NCBI GenBank assembly: GCA_001001375.1
Contig: LCNU01000001.1
Span: 1-44,744, forward strand
Reading direction: 5' to 3'
From: Candidatus Amesbacteria bacterium GW2011_GWC1_47_15
Lineage (GTDB): Bacteria; Patescibacteriota; Microgenomatia; CAZETR01; Amesbacteraceae
Length of the DNA stretch: 44,744 nt
The notes beneath the pieces were generated by a model. The model had not been told where the DNA came from and ran no database searches. It saw only the letters and a list, made by a program, of their open reading frames with translations. Positions 30,239-37,595 of the stretch are shown here, one piece after another. The position numbers and the translations under genes are program-made. Every line of letters begins with the position of its first letter. Position 1 is the stretch's first letter.

Positions 30239-30703
30239 ATGTCAGGAATATTTGGAAAGAAACTTAATCGGGACACCGGACAACGCCAGGCCCTGCTCAA
30301 AGGACTGGCAGGTGCCCTTATCCGGTCTGAAAGTATCGAGACAACTGAAGCCAAAGCTAAAGCAGCAGTAGGACTCATAGAAAAACTTATTACCCAGGCC
30401 AAGCGTGCCCGTCTCAACGACATCCGCCAGATAGAGGCTGTAATTTTGGACAGGTCTCTCGTGGAAAAGCTGGTCCATCAGATTGCCCCCAGGTTTCAGG
30501 ACCGGCCCGGTGGCTACCTGAGGCTGATTAAGCTGGGTAACCGTGCCGGTGATAACGCTCCCATGGTCAGGATGGAACTAGTGGAAAGGCCTGAGGCACC
30601 ACTAGCCGAAACGACCGCTCCCAAGAAATCTTCACCCAAAAAGGTTGTCTCCAAATCTGCCGCCCCCAAACGCTCTCCGCAGCCGGTAATAAAGTCAAAA
30701 TAA
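30239..30703 (+). CDS. rplQ: 50S ribosomal protein L17 with Lys/Pro/Ala-rich C-terminal extension
   Basis: KLNRDTGQRQALLKGLAGALIRSESIETTEAKAKA, GGYLRLIKLGNRAGDNAPMVRMELV. Confidence 0.95.
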   Translation: MSGIFGKKLNRDTGQRQALLKGLAGALIRSESIETTEAKAKAAVGLIEKLITQAKRARLNDIRQIEAVILDRSLVEKLVHQIAPRFQDRPGGYLRLIKLGNRAGDNAPMVRMELVERPEAPLAETTAPKKSSPKKVVSKSAAPKRSPQPVIKSK

Positions 30704-30718
30704 TTTAACATGGAATTC

Positions 30719-31144
30719 ATGAAAACATATTCGCCCAAAGTTAGTACTATTGCCCGAAAGTGGCACCTTTTTGATGCCAGGAATCAGGTTTTAGGCCGCC
30801 TGTCAACCCAAATTGCCAAAATACTCATGGGTAAAGACCGGACTGATTTTTCCCGCCATTTGGATATGGGTGACCATGTAGTAATCATCAATGCCGCCGA
30901 AATAGTCGTCACGGGCAGGAAGGAAAAACAAAAGTTATATCACCGTCATTCCGGCTACCCGGGAGGTATGGTGGTTACCACTTTGTCTCAGGTACGATCG
31001 GCCCATCCCGAGAGGATTCTCATCCACGCTATAACCGGTATGTTGCCGGACAACAAACTAAAAGCTAAAATGCTCACACACCTGCACGTATTCGCAGGTT
31101 CAGATCACCCGTATGGCAAACAATTTAAAAATCCCAATTCCTGA
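30719..31144 (+). CDS. rplM: 50S ribosomal protein L13
   Basis: WHLFDARNQVLGRLSTQIAKILMGKD, GDHVVIINAAEIVVTGRK; start 30719 vs ORF-track 30710 uncertain. Confidence 0.95.
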   Translation: MKTYSPKVSTIARKWHLFDARNQVLGRLSTQIAKILMGKDRTDFSRHLDMGDHVVIINAAEIVVTGRKEKQKLYHRHSGYPGGMVVTTLSQVRSAHPERILIHAITGMLPDNKLKAKMLTHLHVFAGSDHPYGKQFKNPNS

Positions 31145-31148
31145 ATAA

Positions 31149-31553
31149 ATGTCAGAATCTAAACCCAAAATAATTTCCAAAGGGATCGGCAGGCGCAAAT
31201 CCGCGATCGCTTCTGTTCGCTTGGTTTCCGGGGATGGCAGACTCCTGGTAAACGATAAGCCTGCAACCGAGTACTTCCCCGGCCTGCTAGCCCAGGGTAA
31301 GTACGAAAAACCTTTTTCTGTTCTTTCCCTTAAAAAATATTCTGCTACTGTCAAGGTCCACGGCGGTGGACCTGCCGGCCAGCTGGACGCTGTTGTGTTG
31401 GGACTTTCCCGGGCGCTTTCCGAAATCAAACCGGATTTTAAGACAGCCCTTCGCCAGGCCGGTCTTCTCACTCGTGACCCCCGCGAACGCCAGCGTCGCA
31501 TGGTCGGCATGGGCGGCAAATCTCGGCGGAAAAAACAATCCCCCAAGCGCTGA
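31149..31553 (+). CDS. rpsI: 30S ribosomal protein S9
   Basis: GIGRRKSAIASVRL, GGGPAGQLDAVVLGLSRAL, GLLTRDPRERQRRMVGMGGKSRRKKQSPKR. Confidence 0.97.
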   Translation: MSESKPKIISKGIGRRKSAIASVRLVSGDGRLLVNDKPATEYFPGLLAQGKYEKPFSVLSLKKYSATVKVHGGGPAGQLDAVVLGLSRALSEIKPDFKTALRQAGLLTRDPRERQRRMVGMGGKSRRKKQSPKR

Positions 31554-31718
31554 AGATCTTCTTTTAGTAGAAAATTTATTAGGTTAAGATTTTGAACCCC
31601 CGGTTCAACTATGCTAATCTATACTTTATGATAGACGACTCCCGCTGATAGTGACCATAAAGGTGAATTCAAAATAGGCAGCTCTTCAAATAGGCAGTGT
31701 CATCGAAGAAGGTTACAA

Positions 31719-31750
31719 TGTATATTGCAATATTCCAATATGCATATACA
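31719..31750. repeat. Imperfect inverted repeat upstream of small ORF
   Basis: TGTATAT-tgcaatattccaatatgc-ATATACA. Confidence 0.45.
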
Positions 31751-31762
31751 ATTTAATCGTAT

Positions 31763-31981
31763 ATGGGTGCCAGCACGGAATCCGGTCGTTCTTATACTTC
31801 GTATTCCAATTCCAGGTCGCCTTCGCCCGAAGAGTATGCGGAAATGTTAAGGTCAGTATCTGAACAAAAAACAAAAGAGAACAAAAGGGACAGGATTATT
31901 GTTGCAGTAGGAATAATTGCGGGCATGATTGTTTCTCAGTTGGCAAAATACATTTTCAAATCAGAGGTTGGTCGAAGCTAG
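31763..31981 (+). CDS. Hypothetical small membrane protein
   Basis: 72-aa ORF with C-terminal hydrophobic helix DRIIVAVGIIAGMIVSQLAKYIF. Confidence 0.45.
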   Translation: MGASTESGRSYTSYSNSRSPSPEEYAEMLRSVSEQKTKENKRDRIIVAVGIIAGMIVSQLAKYIFKSEVGRS

Positions 31982-31985
31982 TCCT

Positions 31986-32348
31986 CTAAATTATCCTAAG
32001 TACCAGTACCAGTCCTACCGAAATAGCCAGAGCCGCTGTTGTGGTGTAAATCCACCTAAATTTCTTAGATACCACAAAGTGGCTCACGGTCAAAAATACT
32101 CCCCCGATCCCGCCCCCCAGCACCACCAGGATCAAAAGACCCACCCCCCATAATTGCTCTGTCATTGTGGTAATAACCACGTCAATCAGATAATCAGTAC
32201 CCATTGTGGCATATATCAGGGTCGACAGCCAGAAAATTGCCGAAGGGAAAAGCAAAATAATACTGGCCATCCACCACCGGGAAAGCTGCCATTCCATCTG
32301 CAGGATTTCCTTGACTTCGTAATCTTTATGTTTATAGGTTATTCTCAT
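31986..32348 (-). CDS. Small multi-TM membrane protein (paralog of next ORF)
   Basis: Hydrophobic segments; shares an LATMGTDYLIDV-like motif with 32353-32652. Confidence 0.6.
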   Translation of the reverse strand: MRITYKHKDYEVKEILQMEWQLSRWWMASIILLFPSAIFWLSTLIYATMGTDYLIDVVITTMTEQLWGVGLLILVVLGGGIGGVFLTVSHFVVSKKFRWIYTTTAALAISVGLVLVLRII

Positions 32349-32352
32349 TTAT

Positions 32353-32652
32353 TCAGAATTTTTTTAATACCGACCAGAAACCCAGAACCAAAATCAACCC
32401 CGCCGTTATTATAGCTCCGGCGGCACACCGGTTCTTGGTCGTCAGATATACCATGCCGTTGACGGGTATGGCCGCCGCCGGCAATCCTACTACCATGGCA
32501 TTTATGACAACGTTCCCCGCAGGACTCGACCCGATCCGGTAAAACACCGCATCAAACCAGTAATCCGTCCCTAAGGACCACAGCATTATAACCGAAAACC
32601 AGAAACCCAGAGCCGGCAACAGCAGGAATAAATTCAATAAGTACCACCTCAT
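32353..32652 (-). CDS. Small multi-TM membrane protein
   Basis: MRWYLLNLFLLLPALGFWFSVIMLWSLGTDYWFDAV; start trimmed from ORF-track 32718 because the upstream part overlaps the tRNA-like cloverleaf. Confidence 0.55.
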   Translation of the reverse strand: MRWYLLNLFLLLPALGFWFSVIMLWSLGTDYWFDAVFYRIGSSPAGNVVINAMVVGLPAAAIPVNGMVYLTTKNRCAAGAIITAGLILVLGFWSVLKKF

Positions 32653-32677
32653 GGGCAGGCGATTTGTACGCATCCAG

Positions 32678-32748
32678 TCGGGGAGCCGGGAATTGCACCC
32701 GATCCTCACGCACCCCATGCGCGAATTCTACTGTCAAACTCCTCCCCG
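32678..32748 (-). tRNA. tRNA-Pro(GGG)-like, non-canonical D- and T-loops, no encoded CCA
   Basis: Minus strand CGGGGAG GA GTTT GACAGTA GAAT T CGCGC ATGGGGT GCGTG AGGA TCGGG TGCAATT CCCGG CTCCCCG A: 7-bp acceptor stem, 5-bp anticodon and T stems, 7-nt anticodon and T loops. Confidence 0.65.
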
Positions 32749-32773
32749 TGTATCAGAGATTGAGTTTGACAGT
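32730..32773. repeat. 12-bp inverted repeat overlapping tRNA-like 5' half
   Basis: ACTGTCAAACTC (32730-32741) / GAGTTTGACAGT (32762-32773). Confidence 0.85.
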
Positions 32774-32803
32774 CAGCGCTAGCGTTCATCAAACTCCTCC
32801 CCG
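32734..32803. repeat. 15-bp direct repeat of tRNA-like 5' end
   Basis: TCAAACTCCTCCCCG at 32734-32748 and 32789-32803. Confidence 0.85.
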
Positions 32804-32850
32804 ACACCCTCGATTTTACCTCATTTTCAGCATATCCCCAAGGTCGTTAG

Positions 32851-32859
32851 TGCTAAAAT
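32851..32859 (+). promoter_or_regulatory. Extended -10 TGCTAAAAT, leaderless spacing
   Basis: TAAAAT 32854-32859, exactly 6 nt before the GTG at 32866. Confidence 0.45.
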
Positions 32860-32865
32860 CACATA

Positions 32866-33648
32866 GTGATCGCCACTTTCAACGAAACCCTATCCACGCT
32901 TCAGAATAAAAATGCCGGTTCCCGCATTATGTCTCTCCCGTTGCGTCATGTTCTCTGGTACTGGGCTAAGTACGTCCTGCTTTTTGCATTTATTCCGATT
33001 ATTCTTCTGATTTACTCGCTTACTTATTATTTGCCTCAACTCCCCCGCGCGATCGACGAAAACTTTCCTAATGCGGTGATTGCATTCAAAGACAATACTC
33101 TTTCCGTCAATCCGCCACAACAATATACCTGGGGTAATCCGGAGTTTTCTTTGAGTCTTGATACCCGGGATATTCCCCAAGATTTTTCGGGTACTACCAC
33201 AGGCATCCTGCTTCTACCCCGGGGAATCGTTATCAAAAGCCCTCACGGAGAAACCCGGACCTTTCCCTACCCTATTCTTCCGGATTTTTCTTTAACTAAA
33301 GATGGACTAAAATCCTTTATCTCAACCAATCAATTCATGATTTGGACGGTGCTGGTGGCGGGTTTGTTGTTTTTGGGTCTGATTGGCGCTTTGGTTTATG
33401 TAATTTTCAAACTTGGCTCTATGATTCTTTGGGCATTAGGTTTTGTTATCGCCGGTAAGGTATTACATCGCCCTCTGACACTCCCTGGAGCTTTCAATCT
33501 GGTGATTTATTCATCAATATTGCCATTGCTCCTGACGGCCGTAATGGCTGTTGCTCCTGGAGATTTTCTGTATTACTTAAGTCTTGGACTTTTTCTGTAT
33601 TTTGCCGCTACCTGGTTTTGGTATTTGCCCTCTTCTGCAACAAAATAA
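32866..33648 (+). CDS. DUF1189-like membrane protein
   Basis: N-terminal TM, central soluble domain (FAKDNTLSVNPPQQY-like), several C-terminal TMs. Confidence 0.65.
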   Translation: MIATFNETLSTLQNKNAGSRIMSLPLRHVLWYWAKYVLLFAFIPIILLIYSLTYYLPQLPRAIDENFPNAVIAFKDNTLSVNPPQQYTWGNPEFSLSLDTRDIPQDFSGTTTGILLLPRGIVIKSPHGETRTFPYPILPDFSLTKDGLKSFISTNQFMIWTVLVAGLLFLGLIGALVYVIFKLGSMILWALGFVIAGKVLHRPLTLPGAFNLVIYSSILPLLLTAVMAVAPGDFLYYLSLGLFLYFAATWFWYLPSSATK

Positions 33649-33652
33649 CCTC

Positions 33653-33680
33653 TTGCATTTTTTCTCCCGGATTGTATATT
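33653..33680 (+). promoter_or_regulatory. recA promoter
   Basis: TTGCAT (33653-33658) - 16 bp - TATATT (33675-33680). Confidence 0.5.
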
Positions 33681-33690
33681 GAGGATGGCT

Positions 33691-34728
33691 ATGGCTACTG
33701 ATCAAAAACTACAGGCAATAAAAATTGCCATGGAGCAAATAGAAAAACAGTTCGGTAAAGGGTCTATTATGAAAATGGGGGAAAAAAATGAGAAATATAC
33801 CACTGATGTTATCCCGACCGGCTCAATTGCTTTGGATCTGGCTCTGGGTATCGGAGGTTTCCCCCGCGGCCGGGTAACCGAAATATACGGCCCCGAAGCT
33901 TCCGGAAAGACCACAATCGCTCTCCATTGTATCGCCGAAGCCCAAAAGGCAGGTGGGACCGCCGCATTTGTGGATGCGGAGCACGCCTTAGACCCTATCA
34001 GGGCGGAAAGCATTGGCGTGGATTTGGATAATCTTTACATTTCCCAGCCGGACAGTGGTGAGCAGGCTTTGGAAATAGTAGAGACGCTGATCCGCTCCGG
34101 TGCTATTGATGTGATTGTGATAGATTCCGTGGCCGCGCTCGTTCCTCGGGCTGAGCTGGAAGGGGAGATGGGAGATGCTGTTATGGGTGTTCAGGCCAGA
34201 CTCATGTCACAGGCTTTGAGAAAAATTACCGGTGCAATTTCCAAAAGCCGCTCCGTCGTTATTTTTACCAACCAATTGCGCATGAAAATCGGTGTCATGT
34301 TCGGCAACCCGGAAACAACTAGTGGTGGTATGGCCCTCAAGTTTTACTCTTCCGTTAGAATTGACGCCCGCAAAATTGAGACTCTCAAAGACGGGGACCA
34401 AGTTATCGGTTCCCGCCACCGCGCCCGGATTGTCAAAAACAAATTGGCTCCGCCTTTCCGGGTAGCAGAATTCGATATTTTAAACGTCGGCGGTATTTCC
34501 AAAGTTGGCGGTTTAATTGATGTCGGGTTGGAATTGGGTATACTACACAAAAAAGGTGCCTTCATTTACTTTGGAGAGCAGATTTTGGGCCAGGGCCGTG
34601 AAGCCGCTCGGACTTTTTTGACGGAAAATCCCAAGGTGGCCAAACATATCGAAGACGAAATCAGAAAATCAGTTAAGGACAGCAAGAAGCCCCTCCCCAA
34701 ACAAGTTGGCGAGGCGGTAGCGGAATAA
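33691..34728 (+). CDS. recA: Recombinase RecA
   Basis: [64 protein letters not shown]. Confidence 0.97.
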   Translation: MATDQKLQAIKIAMEQIEKQFGKGSIMKMGEKNEKYTTDVIPTGSIALDLALGIGGFPRGRVTEIYGPEASGKTTIALHCIAEAQKAGGTAAFVDAEHALDPIRAESIGVDLDNLYISQPDSGEQALEIVETLIRSGAIDVIVIDSVAALVPRAELEGEMGDAVMGVQARLMSQALRKITGAISKSRSVVIFTNQLRMKIGVMFGNPETTSGGMALKFYSSVRIDARKIETLKDGDQVIGSRHRARIVKNKLAPPFRVAEFDILNVGGISKVGGLIDVGLELGILHKKGAFIYFGEQILGQGREAARTFLTENPKVAKHIEDEIRKSVKDSKKPLPKQVGEAVAE

Positions 34729-34731
34729 TAG

Positions 34732-34737
34732 TAAAAT
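34732..34737 (+). promoter_or_regulatory. -10 TAAAAT, leaderless spacing
   Basis: Exactly 6 nt before the GTG at 34744. Confidence 0.4.
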
Positions 34738-34743
34738 ATTAAC

Positions 34744-35355
34744 GTGGATCAAAAAGATATAGTCGGACCTGATTTTGAAAATAAAAAGATTATCCGTAGG
34801 GGGATTGTTCCCGTCTTTCTTACTCCTCACAACACCTATCTTTTACTTATTAAAAGCTCCTCCCGCGACGAGTTTGAAATTCCAGGGGGGGAAGCGAAAG
34901 TTGGATCGGGAGATACTCTCAGAGAACTTCAGGAAGAAACAGGGCTGCCATCCAGTATTTTCCATGCCACTCTATTAAATTTGCATCGCATACATAAATT
35001 CCCAATTATCGTTTCAGGAGGCAGTCATAAAAAATTAAATATTCAAAATATATTTTATCAAGCGATAACTAAAGTCAAACAACTCCCGGAAATAATTTTA
35101 TCTAAGGAACATAAAGACTACCTCTTTATAAAGCTTAATCAAACTGATGAACGGGATTATTGGTGGAATCTTAGACTGCAATGTATATCTGAAAAACTTC
35201 TAGTTACCAATACTGATGCACAGAATCATACAGCGGAATTTCGTAATATCGAATCAGAGATCCAAACAAATACTCAGAGAATTCCAATTTCTCAAATTAC
35301 TTCCCAAGCTTTACAATACTGGGCCTCTATCGACAGTTATATGCTCAATGAATAA
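34744..35355 (+). CDS. Divergent Nudix-domain protein
   Basis: IPGGEAKVGSGDTLRELQEETGLP resembles a Nudix box, but the GG-to-R spacing is shortened. Confidence 0.65.
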   Translation: MDQKDIVGPDFENKKIIRRGIVPVFLTPHNTYLLLIKSSSRDEFEIPGGEAKVGSGDTLRELQEETGLPSSIFHATLLNLHRIHKFPIIVSGGSHKKLNIQNIFYQAITKVKQLPEIILSKEHKDYLFIKLNQTDERDYWWNLRLQCISEKLLVTNTDAQNHTAEFRNIESEIQTNTQRIPISQITSQALQYWASIDSYMLNE

Positions 35356-35809
35356 TCTCGGATTTGATGAACTGCTCGGTTTGGTTATTAAATACTTAAG
35401 TTATCGTCCGCGTAGTAAAAAAGAAATAGAAAATTATCTTAGCCGCAAAACCTCCGACCAGACCCTGGTTGATCGAGTTATCAGCAAATTAGAGTCCGTC
35501 AAACTATTAGACGATGCCGCTTTTGCCAAATGGCTGGTGGAATCCCGCTCCCGCTCCCGCCCCCGCGGTGCCCGCCTTCTCAAACAGGAACTAAAGTCAA
35601 AAGGTATAACTGTTGACGATGAACAAATAAAGGTCGACGAAGTAGAATTGGCTGCACAGGCTTTGCAAAAGAAACTCAGGCTTTGGCAAAACCTGCCTTT
35701 CAGGGAATTCCGGGTCAAGGCCGGCAGATTCCTGGCTTACCGGGGCTTTTCCTGGTCTGCCATTGAGACAGTCGTTAAAAAAGAGTATAATAATATTAAT
35801 GTTAAATAA
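35348..35809 (+). CDS. recX: Regulatory protein RecX
   Basis: LSYRPRSKKEIENYLSRK, LLDDAAFAKWLVESRSRSRPRGARLLKQELKSKGI; ATG 35348 overlaps the upstream gene. Confidence 0.88.
   Translation: MNNLGFDELLGLVIKYLSYRPRSKKEIENYLSRKTSDQTLVDRVISKLESVKLLDDAAFAKWLVESRSRSRPRGARLLKQELKSKGITVDDEQIKVDEVELAAQALQKKLRLWQNLPFREFRVKAGRFLAYRGFSWSAIETVVKKEYNNINVK
35763..35791 (+). promoter_or_regulatory. Promoter for rny
   Basis: TTGAGA (35763-35768) - 17 bp - TATAAT (35786-35791). Confidence 0.55.
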
Positions 35810-35829
35810 GTTAAACAGCTCATTTACTC

Positions 35830-37143
35830 ATGCCGTTTTATTCCCCTCCATCGGGTCATAAAGGTCCGTCCCCTTCAAATCAGCCTTCTCCCGGATTGGA
35901 AAAAGTCGAAAAGCTTTTGGACGAGGTCACCGGGAGGCTGGATCAATTGGAAAAACAGAAGGAAAAACTCAACGAGCTTCGCGATCAGTACCTGGAAAAA
36001 CTGGAGAAGGCCTCAGGTCTTTCCCGTCAGGAAGCTCGGGAAATTATTCTGGAGGAAGCCCAAAAGTACTATTCAGCCGATCTGGCTAAAATTATCGAGC
36101 AGACTCATCAGGACTATCAGGCCAGGGGTGACGAGTTAGCCCGGGAAATAATCATTTCTTCAATGCTCCACGGAGCGACAGACTATACCGCCGAATATAC
36201 TGTTTCCACGGTCACCTTGCCCAACGAAGGGGTCAAAGGTAGTATTATTGGTAAAGAAGGCCGCAATATTGCTGCCTTCGAAAAGGCCACCGGGGTGGAG
36301 ATCGAGATTGAGGAAGGCAATACCTTGCGGCTTTCATCATTCGATCCCATCCGACGGGAAATCGCCCGAAGAAGCTTGGAATTCCTCATCAAGGACAGCC
36401 GCATCACTCCTTCTCGTATTGAAGAAATAGTCTCTCAGACCCGAAAGTCTCTTGACAACATTTTGGTAGACGAAGGCCGTAAAATATGTGCCGCTTGCGG
36501 GGTCTATAATTTGCATCCGGATTTGGTAAAGACCATCGGTCGCTATCGTTTTCGTTTCTCATACGGCCAGAATTTAGGGATCCATACTATTGAAGAGACC
36601 AAAATAGGAGTTCAGATTGCTCACGAACTGAGCATGTCCGAGGACCAAATCCAGCTGGTCCGTCTTGGATGTCTCTTACATGATATCGGCAAAGTGGTTA
36701 CTGATGAAGAAGGGACTCACGTCCAGCTCGGTGTCCAGCTGCTAAAAAAATTCGATCTGCCGGATTTGGCTGTCAATGCTGTGGCAGAACATCATGAAGA
36801 TAAGCCATTTTCTTCAAACATCTCCCGCATTGTCTGGGTATCCGATGCTATTTCCGGTTCCCGTCCGGGTGCCCGTTACGAACCCCACGAGGCATACGTC
36901 AAGCGGTTGAAACAAATAGAAGAAATCGGCAGAGCGTTTCCCGAAGTTTCAGAGGTTTACGCTTTTCAGGCTGGCCGTGATGTCCGGGTCCTAGTCAAAC
37001 CGGAAATGATTTCCGATTCAGAACTCACTCTTCTGGTTTCCAAAATCAAACAAAAATTGGAGAAAGAAGCCCAATATGTAGGCCAAATAAAAGTAACGGG
37101 AATCCGGGAAGTCCGCGCCACAGATATCACCAAAGCGAAATAA
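35830..37143 (+). CDS. rny: Ribonuclease Y lacking N-terminal membrane anchor
   Basis: KH (GVKGSIIGKEGRNIAAFEKATGVEIEIEE), HD (HDIGKVV), C-terminal RNase Y conservation; N-terminus is hydrophilic. Confidence 0.92.
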   Translation: MPFYSPPSGHKGPSPSNQPSPGLEKVEKLLDEVTGRLDQLEKQKEKLNELRDQYLEKLEKASGLSRQEAREIILEEAQKYYSADLAKIIEQTHQDYQARGDELAREIIISSMLHGATDYTAEYTVSTVTLPNEGVKGSIIGKEGRNIAAFEKATGVEIEIEEGNTLRLSSFDPIRREIARRSLEFLIKDSRITPSRIEEIVSQTRKSLDNILVDEGRKICAACGVYNLHPDLVKTIGRYRFRFSYGQNLGIHTIEETKIGVQIAHELSMSEDQIQLVRLGCLLHDIGKVVTDEEGTHVQLGVQLLKKFDLPDLAVNAVAEHHEDKPFSSNISRIVWVSDAISGSRPGARYEPHEAYVKRLKQIEEIGRAFPEVSEVYAFQAGRDVRVLVKPEMISDSELTLLVSKIKQKLEKEAQYVGQIKVTGIREVRATDITKAK

Positions 37144-37214
37144 ATCCCTTTGCTTCTTGACAAGTTTGGCTGGTTATAATAATTTGGCCTTAACAATGGG
37201 AATATTTATTGGAG

Positions 37215-37224
37215 AGGAGGTGAT
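37215..37224 (+). promoter_or_regulatory. Strong Shine-Dalgarno AGGAGGTGAT
   Basis: Matches the typical 16S anti-SD over 10 nt, 6 nt before the GTG at 37231. Confidence 0.85.
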
Positions 37225-37230
37225 TAGCAA

Positions 37231-37503
37231 GTGACTAAACAGCAGATGTTTGAGATAGTGGCCCGAAAAGCGCATTTGACCAAAAAGGGTGCGCGGGAGG
37301 CGGTGGAAACATTTCTGGACGAAGTAAAAAAAGCTCTTGGAAAAGGTGAAAAAGTCGTCCTGTCCGGTTTTGGAACTTTCAAAGTTACTCAGGTTAAAGA
37401 CAAACCGGTTATTATTCCGCGGACAAAAGAAAGAAAAATTGTCAAAGGCCATCGTGTTGCCCGCTTTACCCCGGGTAAGACTTTGAGAAAAGCCGTAAAA
37501 TAA
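37231..37503 (+). CDS. hup: HU-family DNA-binding protein
   Basis: KAHLTKKGAREAVETFLDEVKKALGKGEKVVLSGFGTFKV...GHRVARFTPGKTLRKAVK. Confidence 0.95.
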   Translation: MTKQQMFEIVARKAHLTKKGAREAVETFLDEVKKALGKGEKVVLSGFGTFKVTQVKDKPVIIPRTKERKIVKGHRVARFTPGKTLRKAVK

Positions 37504-37542
37504 CTTTTCTCGGGTTGTTATAGATATTTTTGATTTCGTTCC

Positions 37543-37569
37543 AAAAACGAGGTTCCCGCCTCGTTTTTT
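37543..37569 (+). terminator. Intrinsic terminator after HU
   Basis: AAAACGAGG-ttcccg-CCTCGTTTTTT. Confidence 0.8.
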
Positions 37570-37583
37570 GTTTCGTTGCAGAT

Positions 37584-37589
37584 TAAAAT
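37584..37589 (+). promoter_or_regulatory. -10 TAAAAT, leaderless spacing
   Basis: Exactly 6 nt before the ATG at 37596. Confidence 0.45.
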
Positions 37590-37595
37590 CTTTAT

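Noticed and set aside
31592-31608. TTGAACC-CCC-GGTTCAA hairpin after rpsI as a terminator
   Set aside because: Perfect 7-bp stem but a 3-nt loop and no T-run on either strand, so not called as intrinsic terminator.
32653-32718. N-terminal extension of ORF 32353-32718 (MGCVRIGCNSRLPDWMRTNRLP)
   Set aside because: Overlaps the tRNA-like cloverleaf; the hydrophobic protein starts plausibly at MRWYLL (32652).
35799-35861. 20-codon uORF overlapping the rny start
   Set aside because: Short, no conservation evidence available; start near predicted TSS may be chance.
37157-37180. TTGACA/TATAAT promoter upstream of HU
   Set aside because: Both hexamers are present but the spacer is only 12 bp, so it is not a convincing standard promoter; TATAAT alone may still act.
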